Positions 32,970 through 41,853 are shown, counted from the first letter of the stretch. The stretch: DNA of 64,000 bases from CBDFLT01 sp965249225 (GCA_965249225.1 CBDFLT010000005.1:1-64000), one strand, 5' to 3'. Translations and numbers: made by a program. Notes: generated by a model not told the origin, from the letters alone.

Positions 32970-34370
32970 TCACTGGGAGGACCAGAACGCGAGAAGGCCG
33001 TCTGCGATCACACGAGTAACCGGGTTGCGGGTCACGTCCATGACGATGATGTGATCGGTCTGCTGGGCGTTCACGGAAGCCGTAATCGCCCCTGTCTCCA
33101 GCCGTCCGGCGAATACGATCGAGCGGCTGTCTGGCGACCACAGGGAGTGAGAATGCGCGTACTGATCGAAGAATTGAAACCACACGATCTGATCGGTTGA
33201 TGGGGCAAATTCGGCCAGAGGCCACGTCGTTCCGTCCTCGACGTTGAGGATATTCCAGCGGAACACTCCAGGGACCCCGGTAAGAGTTACGTAGGCCACC
33301 TTGGTCCCGTCAGGCGACCAGAAGTAGGCGATGAACCCCTCCTCGATACCGGCGGCGCTCACGGTGCCATCTCGCGAGAACAGCTTCAGCCCCTGGATGG
33401 GAACCGCTCGCGTGGGAATATGGCCAACCGCCAGAAGCTCACCGGTCGGCGACCACGAAAAGACGGAGGAGGTTAGGACCGGTTCCATCAGGACGCTCTC
33501 CTCACCCCCAACGCCCTGGACGTATATCCCAAACCCTCCATCGCCACTGTCCCGATGCACCAGCGTCATCCTATCACCCTGTGGCCACCAATCCGGGACG
33601 CTATGGGCAGGCACCGGAAGAGCGAGGTCCGTCACCCGCACCCCATCATCGGTGTCCACCAGCAGTTGGTCCACACCTCGGTGAACCAGCAGGTAGCGAG
33701 AGCTGGGCGACCATGAGATCCATACCGGGCCGTTGTCCACCGCCGGAACCGGGCCGACATCATTTCGGAAGTCGTTCACGTACAGGCGGAGACCTTGGAC
33801 GCTACCGGATACGAACGCCAGACGATTACTGTCCGGGGACCAAATGGAATAGTGCGGCACGTCCGGCGCCAGCCGAACGGGAGGCCCAGGGTCGTTGGTG
33901 AATACCTCTCGCACTGCGCCATCAGCGGGTGTGAAGGTGTAAAGGCTAATCTTCTGTCCTCCGAAGTCGTCCGGTACCACACCGGAGAACACCAGCTTTC
34001 TCCCATCGGGAGACAACGTGGGCCAAGCGTACCGTCCATCCTCAAGGGTGATCTTTATCTTGTCGGAACCATCCGGCTTGGTTGTCCAAATCTTTCTGTC
34101 GAGGTCCACATAGACGATCCGATTTTCCACCGGGGGATGTGGCACAAGCTCGGCCGAGGACGCTTCGGGCTCCTCGACGGGAAGCACGGACTCACCTAAT
34201 GGCGATGCTGGCTCTTCCGAGGGCGACGCAGGCTCGCCGGAGTCTGGCGCAAGCTCGACGGAGGGTGGCGCGGACTCCTCTTTCGGAGACATGCCTCCGC
34301 AGGCCAGCACTATGGCGACCAGGACCGTTATCAGGAGGGTTAAAGAGAACTGTCGGATCGGTGTTTTCAC
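32970..34370 (-). CDS. TolB/PD40-type beta-propeller lipoprotein (copy 2)
   Basis: About 466 aa. Signal peptide with a good lipobox (AIVLAC), an acidic Pro/Ser/Glu linker with short repeats (EPASP-type, about residues 30-75), then the same blade pattern as copy 1 (LSPDGRKLVFSG, IWSPDSNRLAFV, FWSPDGTKVAYV, LWSPDSRSIVFAG). The two copies can be aligned along the whole length including the last residues (A-F-W-S-S-Q against G-F-W-S-P-Q), showing tandem duplication. The gap between them is only 46 bp. Confidence 0.85.
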   Translation of the reverse strand: MKTPIRQFSLTLLITVLVAIVLACGGMSPKEESAPPSVELAPDSGEPASPSEEPASPLGESVLPVEEPEASSAELVPHPPVENRIVYVDLDRKIWTTKPDGSDKIKITLEDGRYAWPTLSPDGRKLVFSGVVPDDFGGQKISLYTFTPADGAVREVFTNDPGPPVRLAPDVPHYSIWSPDSNRLAFVSGSVQGLRLYVNDFRNDVGPVPAVDNGPVWISWSPSSRYLLVHRGVDQLLVDTDDGVRVTDLALPVPAHSVPDWWPQGDRMTLVHRDSGDGGFGIYVQGVGGEESVLMEPVLTSSVFSWSPTGELLAVGHIPTRAVPIQGLKLFSRDGTVSAAGIEEGFIAYFWSPDGTKVAYVTLTGVPGVFRWNILNVEDGTTWPLAEFAPSTDQIVWFQFFDQYAHSHSLWSPDSRSIVFAGRLETGAITASVNAQQTDHIIVMDVTRNPVTRVIADGLLAFWSSQ

Positions 34371-34388
34371 AGGCTCACTTCGATAAAG

Positions 34389-35237
34389 CTATTCCAGCTC
34401 CAGGGTGACGTCCAGGGCCTTAACAGAGTGGGTCAACGCTCCTACCGAGATCAAATCCACGCCGGTTGCGGCCACGTCACGCACCGTTTCAAGACTGATG
34501 CCTCCGGACGCCTCTGTTACCGCCCTCCCTTGGGCCAGCTTCACCGCCTCCGCCATCATCCCAGGCTTCATGTTATCCAATAACAGTATATCGGCCTCTC
34601 CGTCCAATGCGGCACGGACCTGTTCCAGGTCCTCGACTTCGACCTCGACTTTTGTGGTATCGGAAGCGTTTGCGCGGGCCTTCTCCACGACCTCTTTGAG
34701 GCTTAGACCCGCCACACGAAGAGCCTGTATATGATTGTCCTTGATTAGGATCCCGTCGCCAAGGCTCCGGCGATGGTTGATGCCTCCGCCGGCGCGGATC
34801 GCGCACTTTTCGAGAGTCCTGATCCCGGGGGTGGTCTTGCGCGTATCGGTGATCTTCACAGTGTACCCTGACACCGCCTTCACGTACCTGCCGGTCTCGG
34901 TCGCAATTCCACTCAGTCGCTGAAGGAAATTCAGGGCCGTCCTTTCGGCCTTCAAAATGGACGCCACAGGCCCCTCTACTTCGGCGATAAGGGAACCGGG
35001 CTCGAGTGTCGCGCCGTCTTCTATCAGCGCCTTGGTTTCCAGCGTAGGGTCAACCCGTTTAAACACCGCGAGGGTGACGTCTATGCCCGCCAGGACACCA
35101 CCGACCCTGGACACTACCTGCGCCCTGCCTGCGAGGTCAGACGGTATCAGCGTCTCCGTGGTTAGGTCGCCGGTGGAGAGGTCCTCGGCCAGGGCACTAT
35201 CGATCAACGCCTCGATTTCCGGAGCGAATTGACTCAA
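34389..35237 (-). CDS. nadC: nicotinate-nucleotide pyrophosphorylase (quinolinate phosphoribosyltransferase)
   Basis: Converts quinolinate and PRPP to NaMN in de novo NAD synthesis, 282 aa. LAEDLSTGDLTTETLIP, ERTALNFLQRLSGIAT, TRKTTPGIRTLEKCAIRAGG, NHRRSLGDGILIKDNH and EASGGISLETV are all hallmark segments. It works with NadA encoded 311 bp upstream on the same strand; nadB is not in the window. Confidence 0.97.
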   Translation of the reverse strand: MSQFAPEIEALIDSALAEDLSTGDLTTETLIPSDLAGRAQVVSRVGGVLAGIDVTLAVFKRVDPTLETKALIEDGATLEPGSLIAEVEGPVASILKAERTALNFLQRLSGIATETGRYVKAVSGYTVKITDTRKTTPGIRTLEKCAIRAGGGINHRRSLGDGILIKDNHIQALRVAGLSLKEVVEKARANASDTTKVEVEVEDLEQVRAALDGEADILLLDNMKPGMMAEAVKLAQGRAVTEASGGISLETVRDVAATGVDLISVGALTHSVKALDVTLELE

Positions 35238-35548
35238 GTTGCATCTCGGACGTTACAAAGCGACGGGCACGACCTTCTCAGCTTATTTTCAATGTGCAAG
35301 GCGCAGAACACAAGCGGACGGCTGCCACACCATCCCAACGGTGAAGGATTAAGCCCAATGAATATACGATTAACCTCGCCGGGCCGGTTCTTAACCTATC
35401 GAGCAAGGTCTCGCGGTCGCGTCCCCCCTCGGGTTGTGGGACCGGGTGTTTACACCAGCGGGCGCAGGCTTACAAAAACACGAAGGCCCATCTCGTAGGC
35501 GTCCAAGAGATGGGCCTGGCTAACGGCGTGGGCTGTTGGACAAATCGA
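35238..35548. other. intergenic region between nadC and nadA
   Basis: 311 bp with no supported gene. It contains the nadA terminator (35484-35517). The remaining 240 bp hold no recognisable operator; a promoter for nadC must be here, since the terminator separates nadC from nadA. Confidence 0.5.
35484..35517 (-). terminator. Rho-independent terminator of nadA
   Basis: Perfect 11-bp stem AGGCCCATCTC/GAGATGGGCCT (35484-35494/35507-35517) with, on the minus strand, a following T-run (complement of ACAAAAACAC, 35472-35481). It ends the miaB-nadA transcript. Confidence 0.85.
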
Positions 35549-36757
35549 CTAAACTACCGAAAGCATCCGGTCCAGAGCGGTCCTGGCCTGCTCCGCGATC
35601 TCCGTTTCCACCTTTATCTGATTTACGACCACCCCCTCGTTAAGAGCATCGAGCACCCACAGCAGGTACGCGGGGTGTATTCGGTACATCGTGGAGCAGG
35701 GGCATACTACCGCATCGAGGCTGAATACCGTCTTGTCCGGATTCTCCTGCGCGATACGGTTGACCAGGCTTATCTCAGTCCCTACGGCCCAGACGCTCCC
35801 AGGAGGCGATTCGGTGATTACCTTGACTATATACTCTGTCGAGCCAGACTGGTCCGCCTCCTGGACCACTTCCATGAAGCACTCAGGATGCACAACGACC
35901 TGGACATCGGGGTACCGCTCCCTGGCCTGCCGAATCTGGTCAACGGTAAAGCGCGTGTGGACGGAGCAGTGTCCCTGCCAGAGGACAATCTTCGCCCTGC
36001 GCAAATCCTCTACCGTGTGGCCCCCAAGGGGCTTGAACGGGTTCCAAACGACCATGTCCTCCAGCGGGATGCCCAGCTTCACTCCCGTGTTTCTGCCCAG
36101 GTGCTGGTCAGGAAGGAACAGCACCCGCTCCCCTCGGGAGAAGGCCCACTTAAAGGTTGCCGGGGCATTCGACGACGTGCATACGATCCCGCCGTTACGG
36201 CCACACAGGGCTTTGATAGACGCAGTTGAGTTCATGTAGGTAATGGGCACAATGCCGCCGTAATCGCCGAGCACATCCGTCAGGTCGTCCCAGCAATCCA
36301 GGACATCGTCGATATGGGCCATGTCCGCCATGGAGCAGCCGGCCGTCATGTTGGGCAGGACGACCTTTTGATCGGGCCCACTGAGGATGTCGGCGGTCTC
36401 AGCCATAAAGTGAACGCCGCAGAATACTATGTACTCCACGCTCTCGTGAGCGGCGGCGTACCGGGCAAGCTTGAAGGAGTCGCCGCGAAAGTCGGCGTAC
36501 TTGATGACCTCGTCCCGCTGGTAGTGGTGCCCAAGAACAACCAGCCGTTCACCGAGAGCGGCCTTCGCCTCAGAAATGCGGTCGCTCAGCTCCTGTGGCG
36601 AGACCTTCAGATAAGAGGTCGGTATCTTTTGCCACCGGATTTCAGCCTTTAGCTCCTCCTCCAGTGTTTTTGACGCCAGGTCATCGTCGGATCTGCAGAA
36701 GGCCGATTGCTCGATTTCGGTAATGGGTACCGTAGGTTCTCGTAGCCGTGTGACCAT
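35549..36757 (-). CDS. nadA: quinolinate synthase
   Basis: [4Fe-4S] enzyme condensing iminoaspartate with dihydroxyacetone phosphate, about 402 aa (long type). Motifs: VVLGHHYQRDEV, VFCGVHFMAETADIL (first cluster Cys), GCSMADM, GGIVCTSSNA (second Cys), VHPECFMEVV, and VVCPCSTMYRIHP (third Cys). ATG 36757 is 6 bp after the miaB stop, so the two genes are one operon. Confidence 0.96.
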   Translation of the reverse strand: MVTRLREPTVPITEIEQSAFCRSDDDLASKTLEEELKAEIRWQKIPTSYLKVSPQELSDRISEAKAALGERLVVLGHHYQRDEVIKYADFRGDSFKLARYAAAHESVEYIVFCGVHFMAETADILSGPDQKVVLPNMTAGCSMADMAHIDDVLDCWDDLTDVLGDYGGIVPITYMNSTASIKALCGRNGGIVCTSSNAPATFKWAFSRGERVLFLPDQHLGRNTGVKLGIPLEDMVVWNPFKPLGGHTVEDLRRAKIVLWQGHCSVHTRFTVDQIRQARERYPDVQVVVHPECFMEVVQEADQSGSTEYIVKVITESPPGSVWAVGTEISLVNRIAQENPDKTVFSLDAVVCPCSTMYRIHPAYLLWVLDALNEGVVVNQIKVETEIAEQARTALDRMLSVV

Positions 36758-36763
36758 GAGATG

Positions 36764-38062
36764 TTAGCTCCTTTGAGCCGCCATTGCTGTTTCCACCCGT
36801 GTCCCCTGTAGGGACCATGGGCTAGTCTTCTCGATCTTGACCTCTACCAGCTTTCCCGCCACGTCACGGTCGTCCTCAAAATGGACCAGCTTGTCGTTCC
36901 GGTCTCGGCCGTACGCTTTACCGCGCCGGTGGCCTTCCACCAATACCTCCACCGTTTTGCCTTCGATCCGGGCGTTTATATCCGTGAGGATGGCCTCCTG
37001 CAACTCCTCGATGATATTCAGGCGGGCCTTCTTTTCCTCGTGAGGGACATCGTCTTCCATCTTGCGGGCCGCGATCGTGCCATCCCGTGGAGAATAGGCT
37101 GCGGCATGGACCTTATCGAAACGGACGTCCCTGACCATCTCAACCGTCTCTTGGAACTGCTCCTCGGTCTCACCAGAGAAGCCCACGATCAGGTCGGTGC
37201 TCAGAGACACGTTGGGGACCCGGCTCCGCACCTTCTCTACCAGACGGCGATAGTCAGCATTCGCGTACCCGCGCCGCATGTTTTTGAGCACCTCGTCGTC
37301 GCCCGCCTGAAATGGCAGATTGAAATGCTCGCAGACCTTGTCCAACTCCACGACTGCGTCGATTATGCGGTCGCTCATGTCATTGGGATGAGAGGTGAGG
37401 AACCGGACGCGGTCGATTTCCTCCACCTGGTTGACGGCAGCCAGAAGGTCGGCCAGGTCCACTTCATCGGGCAGATCATGTCCGTATGAGTCTACGTTTT
37501 GACCCAGCAGTGTGACCTCCTTCACCCCCCGCTGGCTCAGCAGTTCGGTCTCCCTGACGATGTCCGGTATGGTGCGGCTTACCTCGCGCCCGCGCCGATA
37601 AGGAATAATGCAGAACGAGCAAAACTTGTCGCACCCGTGGATGATGGGTATATACGTCGAAACGGTGGGCTTGGCCACCAGCGGGCCCACACAGCCCTCG
37701 GGATCGATCCCCATTCGCTGGCCCAGTAGGTCGATCAGCGGATCGTACTGCTGAGGCTGCATGAAGACGTCCACATAGGGGAACCGCTGTTCCAGCGCCG
37801 CGGCTTTGGCCCCCACCATACATCCCATCAGCGCGATGATCCTCTGGGGGTCTCTGTTCTTTAAAGGCTTGAGACTGGTAAGCATACCGACGACCTTGTC
37901 TTCGGCGCTCTGTCTCACCACGCAGCTGTTCAGGACGATAACGTCGGCGTCTTTAGGCGAATCGGACGAGACCAGGCCCATCTGTCCCAGCGCGCTTTCT
38001 AGGCGCTCGGAATCGGCCTTGTTCATCTGGCAGCCGATGGTCCAGGTGTAGTAGCTGTTCAT
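36764..38062 (-). CDS. miaB: tRNA-2-methylthio-N6-dimethylallyladenosine synthase
   Basis: Radical-SAM methylthiotransferase acting on A37 of tRNAs that read UNN codons; 432 aa. N-terminal UPF0004 domain with cluster Cys in TIGCQMNKADS, LNSCVVRQSAEDK and MGCMVGAK. Radical-SAM CxxxCxxC is CDKFCSFCIIPYRRGREVSR. C-terminal TRAM domain (TVEVLVEGHRRGKAYGR). The start is ATG 38062; the longer frame to 38137 runs into the tRNA-Ser gene and is rejected. Confidence 0.97.
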   Translation of the reverse strand: MNSYYTWTIGCQMNKADSERLESALGQMGLVSSDSPKDADVIVLNSCVVRQSAEDKVVGMLTSLKPLKNRDPQRIIALMGCMVGAKAAALEQRFPYVDVFMQPQQYDPLIDLLGQRMGIDPEGCVGPLVAKPTVSTYIPIIHGCDKFCSFCIIPYRRGREVSRTIPDIVRETELLSQRGVKEVTLLGQNVDSYGHDLPDEVDLADLLAAVNQVEEIDRVRFLTSHPNDMSDRIIDAVVELDKVCEHFNLPFQAGDDEVLKNMRRGYANADYRRLVEKVRSRVPNVSLSTDLIVGFSGETEEQFQETVEMVRDVRFDKVHAAAYSPRDGTIAARKMEDDVPHEEKKARLNIIEELQEAILTDINARIEGKTVEVLVEGHRRGKAYGRDRNDKLVHFEDDRDVAGKLVEVKIEKTSPWSLQGTRVETAMAAQRS

Positions 38063-38095
38063 GTGCGAGTACAGACCTCGAGAACTCGACGACAA

Positions 38096-38187
38096 TGGCG
38101 GAGGGAATGGGATTCGAACCCATGAGAGGGCTTTCACCCTCTAACCGCTTAGCAGGCGGCCGCACTAGACCACTATGCGATCCCTCC
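38096..38187 (-). tRNA. tRNA-Ser (GCT)
   Basis: Minus strand: acceptor stem GGAGGGA/TCCCTCC, long variable arm (GAGGGTGAAAGCCCTC), anticodon loop CTGCTAA (anticodon GCT), and T-arm ATGGG-TTCGAAT-CCCAT. Discriminator G followed by encoded CCA (38096-38098). 33 bp upstream of miaB. Confidence 0.97.
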
Positions 38188-38402
38188 CTGGATTTTCAAT
38201 ATAGCAGAGAGACTACTACACCGCAACGGTATATATTGTGAAATTCGGCACTATATGAAATTGCACCTACTGAATTCGGTATGAATATCCCTCATAACTC
38301 ATGTAATCGCCACCCAAGTTTTTAGCGAAGAACGATGCCACCGCATTTGGTAAAAGTTTCACAATATAACGTCATTTTGGCCCTATATTGTTAGTCCGGA
38401 CC
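38188..38402. repeat. AT-rich intergenic segment with inverted repeat (MITE-like)
   Basis: A 215-bp gene-free stretch, clearly more AT-rich than its surroundings. It holds a perfect 12-bp inverted repeat TATATTGTGAAA (38232-38243) / TTTCACAATATA (38357-38368); with mismatches the arms extend outward to ACG on both sides. A third partial copy, TATATTGT, follows near 38383. No coding capacity. Either a decayed miniature element or paired operators. Confidence 0.45.
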
Positions 38403-39329
38403 TTATCGATAGTGGCGTTGGAGCTCCGATGTGTAGCGCGTCCCAACGGTCTCGGCGTTATCGGAGAGCCAGTCGCTGAGCCGGGTTGGGCCTGTCGGCG
38501 GAGCGTCGGACGTCAGCAGGCTTTGCATCAGTCCCTCCACCTCGCCGCGGGTCAGCACCACGTCTCCCACGGCCAGGCCCACCAGCCTAGTCAGAAGCAG
38601 AGCAAGGCTCGGAGGGACGTGGATGAGCCTGGCGCGGGAGCCGGTCTTCTCCAGGAGCAGGTGGAGCAGGGTGTTGAAGGTGAAGGTCTCGGGGCCCACG
38701 GCGTCTACTACCAGATCGTCGGGCCCACTGGCGGCGTCAACCGCGATGGACGCTACATCTCCCACGAACACCGGTTGGAGCCTGTACTCGCCTGAGCCGA
38801 GCACGGTGAAGACCGGGAAGCGCCGGAGAAACCAGGTGATATTATTGATCAGCACGTCGCCTCCGCCAAATAGTACGGAAGGACGCACGATGGCGTAGGA
38901 CAGGCGTGAGCGCCTGATGGCGTCCTCGACTTGCCCCTTGCCTCGGAAGTAGGCTACTGGAGACTGCGAATCCGCGTTGGTGATGCTGATGTGGACCAGC
39001 CGTCCGACCCCCGCGCGCTTGGCCGCCTGAATCAGGACGGTTGAGTTGGCCACGGCCGAGTCAAAGGTGGTGCTGCCTCTGGAGAACCGCACCCAGTAGG
39101 TATTGTACAGCGTCGACGCCCCCTCCAGGTTTCGCGCCAGCCCGTCGGGATCGGAAAAGTCCAGAGGGGCCACCTCCACGCTTTGCCCCAGCTGATTGGG
39201 ACGGCCCGGGTGGCCCGTCAATGTCCTGACGCTCACCCCCATATCCGAGAGCCTGCGGGCGATGTGCGAGCCTGTGAAACCGAAGGCACCCGTCACCACG
39301 CTGAATCCCGTTTTCGTCATTGACGGCAT
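38403..39329 (-). CDS. NmrA/complex-I-NDUFA9-like atypical SDR
   Basis: NAD(P)-binding extended or atypical SDR, 308 aa. GAFGFTGSHIARRL (Rossmann glycine motif), LDFSDPDGLARNLEGAST, and VRPSVLFGGGD; the canonical YxxxK is replaced by YFRGKGQVEDAIRRS, typical of NmrA/NDUFA9-like proteins. Likely a redox-sensing or oxidoreductase protein of unknown substrate. The start is ambiguous (MPSM or MTKTG, 9 bases apart). Confidence 0.85.
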   Translation of the reverse strand: MPSMTKTGFSVVTGAFGFTGSHIARRLSDMGVSVRTLTGHPGRPNQLGQSVEVAPLDFSDPDGLARNLEGASTLYNTYWVRFSRGSTTFDSAVANSTVLIQAAKRAGVGRLVHISITNADSQSPVAYFRGKGQVEDAIRRSRLSYAIVRPSVLFGGGDVLINNITWFLRRFPVFTVLGSGEYRLQPVFVGDVASIAVDAASGPDDLVVDAVGPETFTFNTLLHLLLEKTGSRARLIHVPPSLALLLTRLVGLAVGDVVLTRGEVEGLMQSLLTSDAPPTGPTRLSDWLSDNAETVGTRYTSELQRHYR

Positions 39330-39497
39330 GGCCTATGGCTAAGGGTCAGGCCGGCTCTGGTCCTGCGCCCGTGCCTTTGTGCGGCCAAGTGCCCCGGCAG
39401 GCCCGCTTGATTCCCCCTCAATGTCCCTCGGTCCAGTTGGTGACGCCCCCTACCGCTATTGCCATAGAAAACCCAAGCCATCCGGACCAGGGGGTTA

Positions 39498-40112
39498 TCA
39501 CGGCGATTCAAATCGACACCTGCCGGTGTAGCCGACCGTCCGTCCGAAGATCGGGTGGGTCATCTCGAACTCGACCCTGAAGCTGTCCTCGGTCTCTCCA
39601 ATTTCCTTCGTGCGGCCACCTCCAAAAGGGTTGAGCCACACCGGGAACCTCACGATCAGTCCGAGAATCGGCATTCTCACCGCGTATCTCCGTATGTCGT
39701 AGACCAAATTTCCTTCGCCGTCAACGCTCAAGTCCGCCTCTACGCCCACGCCGTACCTGGTGAACTCGATGATCCTATGGTCTCCTGAGCAAACCGTGTA
39801 AGACGTGAAGATAACGACTTCAGGGAAGCTGGCGTTTTTGAAAAACGTCCTGACCCAATGCATCGCGCCCGAATCATCGACCCGATTGTGCAGGCTCATC
39901 TGGACATCTCTGCCGCTGTGCGGGACCGGGGCGTGTAAGAGCCTGTATGTGACCTGTGCCAGGGGTTTGATGGTGTTCTTGACATGGATCACGTCCATGG
40001 TGCAGCTAATATCGATCGTTGGCTCGGTGTAGTGCTTGCGCACCGCCGCATGGAGGTTGTGAAAATCTTCCCCCAAAGCCTGCGCGATAGGGGAATTATT
40101 GCTTTCGCCCAC
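39498..40112 (-). CDS. DUF4166-like protein
   Basis: About 204 aa with the pattern of DUF4166 domains. Initial LGEDFHNLHAAVRKHY, a central beta-rich part with WVRTFFKNASFP, and the C-terminal FEMTHPIFGRTVGYTGRCRF. This domain is often fused behind SDR-type proteins; here it is a separate gene 168 bp downstream of the NmrA-like start, on the same strand. No enzymatic motif is visible, so function is unknown. Confidence 0.65.
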   Translation of the reverse strand: MGESNNSPIAQALGEDFHNLHAAVRKHYTEPTIDISCTMDVIHVKNTIKPLAQVTYRLLHAPVPHSGRDVQMSLHNRVDDSGAMHWVRTFFKNASFPEVVIFTSYTVCSGDHRIIEFTRYGVGVEADLSVDGEGNLVYDIRRYAVRMPILGLIVRFPVWLNPFGGGRTKEIGETEDSFRVEFEMTHPIFGRTVGYTGRCRFESP

Positions 40113-40270
40113 GAGATGACTCCAAGCGAATACGGACTCAGGATACCAAGACGGTCTTCATGGGCGCGTTATGACGCATCTACCCTGAGAATTCGCCCGC
40201 GTTCAGCAGAAGGCCTTCATAAATCCGCAGGTACGTCGATCAAGAAACAAGCCCAAGCGGGAAATGCAGA

Positions 40271-40726
40271 CTAGGGCCGCCTGGACGAGGCTTCAGAGGC
40301 TCCCGGCTTGCCCGTGAACTCCGGACTTTCCACCCAGACCTCACCACCCTCAAAGACCTCTTTCTTCCAAATGGGCACCGCCTGCTTGATGCGGTCAACG
40401 GTGTACTGGCAGGCGGCGAAAGCCTCCTGACGATGTGGGGAGCCCACCGCGACCACCAGGCTGATGTCGCCGATCTCCAGCCTGCCCAGGCGGTGGGCGA
40501 TGGCTATGTCTCCGACCGACCATTGACGACGTATCTCATCCATGATCTCAGCCAGCTTTTTCTCCGCCATGGGCCGGTACGCCTCATACTCGAGATAGAG
40601 CACCTTGCGGTCGCCGGTGGAGTCCCGAGTCGTGCCCAGGAAGGTGACCACGGCGCCGTTGGAGTCCCTCCGAACCTTGGCGGTGATGCCTTCAGGGTCC
40701 AGGGACTTTTCGGTAAACTCGATCAT
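40271..40726 (-). CDS. moaE: molybdopterin synthase catalytic subunit
   Basis: Adds sulfur to precursor Z together with MoaD, 151 aa. AVVTFLGTTRDSTG, LYLEYEAYRPMAEKKL, IAIAHRLGRLEIGD, SPHRQEAFAACQYTVD, and PIWKKEVFEGGEVWV with the catalytic Lys. ATG lies within the end of the moaD frame (35-bp overlap). Other Moco genes are not in the window. Confidence 0.96.
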   Translation of the reverse strand: MIEFTEKSLDPEGITAKVRRDSNGAVVTFLGTTRDSTGDRKVLYLEYEAYRPMAEKKLAEIMDEIRRQWSVGDIAIAHRLGRLEIGDISLVVAVGSPHRQEAFAACQYTVDRIKQAVPIWKKEVFEGGEVWVESPEFTGKPGASEASSRRP

Positions 40727-40973
40727 CCGCTCCTCCGCTTACGGGGGGGATAAGCGCTACCTCATCACCATCGGCAAGAGAATAGTCGTGGCGTTGAAAT
40801 TCGTGGTTGACGGCCACGGCCAGACGTGCCGTGTCCTGAACCAGCCCAGGATGGCGCCGCAGCATTTCATCGGCCAGGTCTCCGACGGTCGCGCCCGTCG
40901 CCAGATCAAGCTCAACCCTACCCTTCCCCACCTTCTCTTTGTAGCTGGCAAACAGCAGGACAGTGACCTTCAG
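40692..40973 (-). CDS. moaD: molybdopterin synthase sulfur-carrier subunit with C-terminal extension
   Basis: Ubiquitin-fold sulfur carrier. The core runs from KVTVLLFASYKEKVG to EVALIPPVSGG, which is normal length (about 81 aa) and ends in the Gly-Gly that must be the free C-terminus for thiocarboxylation. Here the frame continues 12 residues (A-D-D-R-V-Y-R-K-V-P-G-P) into moaE before a stop. The start is uncertain: CTG at 40973 matches the family N-terminus (M-K-V-T-V) and follows GGGAGAG, while the nearest GTG is at 40988 and the nearest ATG at 41069. Confidence 0.85.
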   Translation of the reverse strand: MKVTVLLFASYKEKVGKGRVELDLATGATVGDLADEMLRRHPGLVQDTARLAVAVNHEFQRHDYSLADGDEVALIPPVSGGADDRVYRKVPGP

Positions 40974-41089
40974 AGCGCGCTCTCCCACAGGGCCTGTAGT
41001 GAGCACAATTATAGCATGGGGAGGGCGCCCCAAGAGCCTGGAGTGGAGGACGTTGCCACCAAACCTCATAATGGGCCTTGACGCTCGGC

Positions 41090-41853
41090 CTAGCTCCGGC
41101 TCTTCCTCTCCAGGAAGTCTTTGAAGCCGTCCTCGACCGGCGCAGGCTTGAGCTTGCCTTCCTGGGCGTCGAGCTCGTTCTGATATCTCTGGCCCAGGGA
41201 CTCACCGACACCTCGCAGCATCAGCTCCTTGGCGCCTTGGACCATGCCGGCGTCGTTGGCCGCGATCTGCCTGGCGATCTCGACGGCCTTGGCCATGAGC
41301 TCATCGGAGCTTACCAGGTGGTTGAGCAGGCCGATGTGGTAAGCCTCTTTGGCCTCGACGACCCGGGCCGTGAAAAGCAGCTCTTTAGCGATGGACCAAC
41401 CCACCTGAGTCGGGAGGGTCCATGTGGAGTTGACCTTTCCCAGCGAGGCGGCGAGAAACTTGAAGCTGGTCCTCTCGCATCCTACTCGGATGTCGAAGCT
41501 GGACGCCAACACAGCGCCTCCGCCGTAGGCCAGGCCGTTTATTGCCCCAATCGTCGGCTTGATACAGGCCGCTATGTGCCACGGCTGCCACTTCCGCTCC
41601 GCCTCCGGTGCGCTGGGCCGTCGTCCTTGGCCACGTCAGCCATATCGTTGACATCAGCTCCGGCGGAGAAGGCGCGGTCGCCCGTTCCCGTGAAGATGAT
41701 CGCCCCGATCTCAGAGTCAGACTCAAACTCCCCGATGGCCGTGTCCATTTCACGCACCAGTTCCAAGTTCATGGCGTTAAGCACTTCGGGCCTGTTCAGG
41801 GTGATGGTTCCGACCCCGCCGTCGCGCTCCACGATTATGCTCTCGTAGCCCAA
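41090..41853 (-). pseudogene. enoyl-CoA hydratase/isomerase, one frameshift
   Basis: Crotonase-fold enzyme read in two frames. The first part (from TTG 41853, after AGGAG) gives GYESIIVERDGGVGTITLNRP and IIFTGTGDRAFSAGADVNDM (oxyanion-hole region). The second part gives KPTIGAINGLAYGGGAVLAS, SFKFLAASLG and ARQIAANDAGMVQGAKELM. The break lies near 41590-41620, within a GC-rich stretch; joining the frames restores a protein of the usual about 254 aa. Both oxyanion-hole motifs survive. Recent decay or a one-base sequencing error. Confidence 0.75.

Noticed and set aside
35510..36229. 239-aa plus-strand frame opposite nadA
   Set aside because: Lies entirely antisense to a confidently identified quinolinate synthase.
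38063..38137. Longer miaB N-terminus
   Set aside because: The extension overlaps tRNA-Ser and lacks conservation with the MiaB start; ATG 38062 gives the normal protein.
41385..41753. Separate 122-aa gene inside the enoyl-CoA hydratase region
   Set aside because: Third-frame shadow of the frameshifted hydratase; carries no crotonase motifs.
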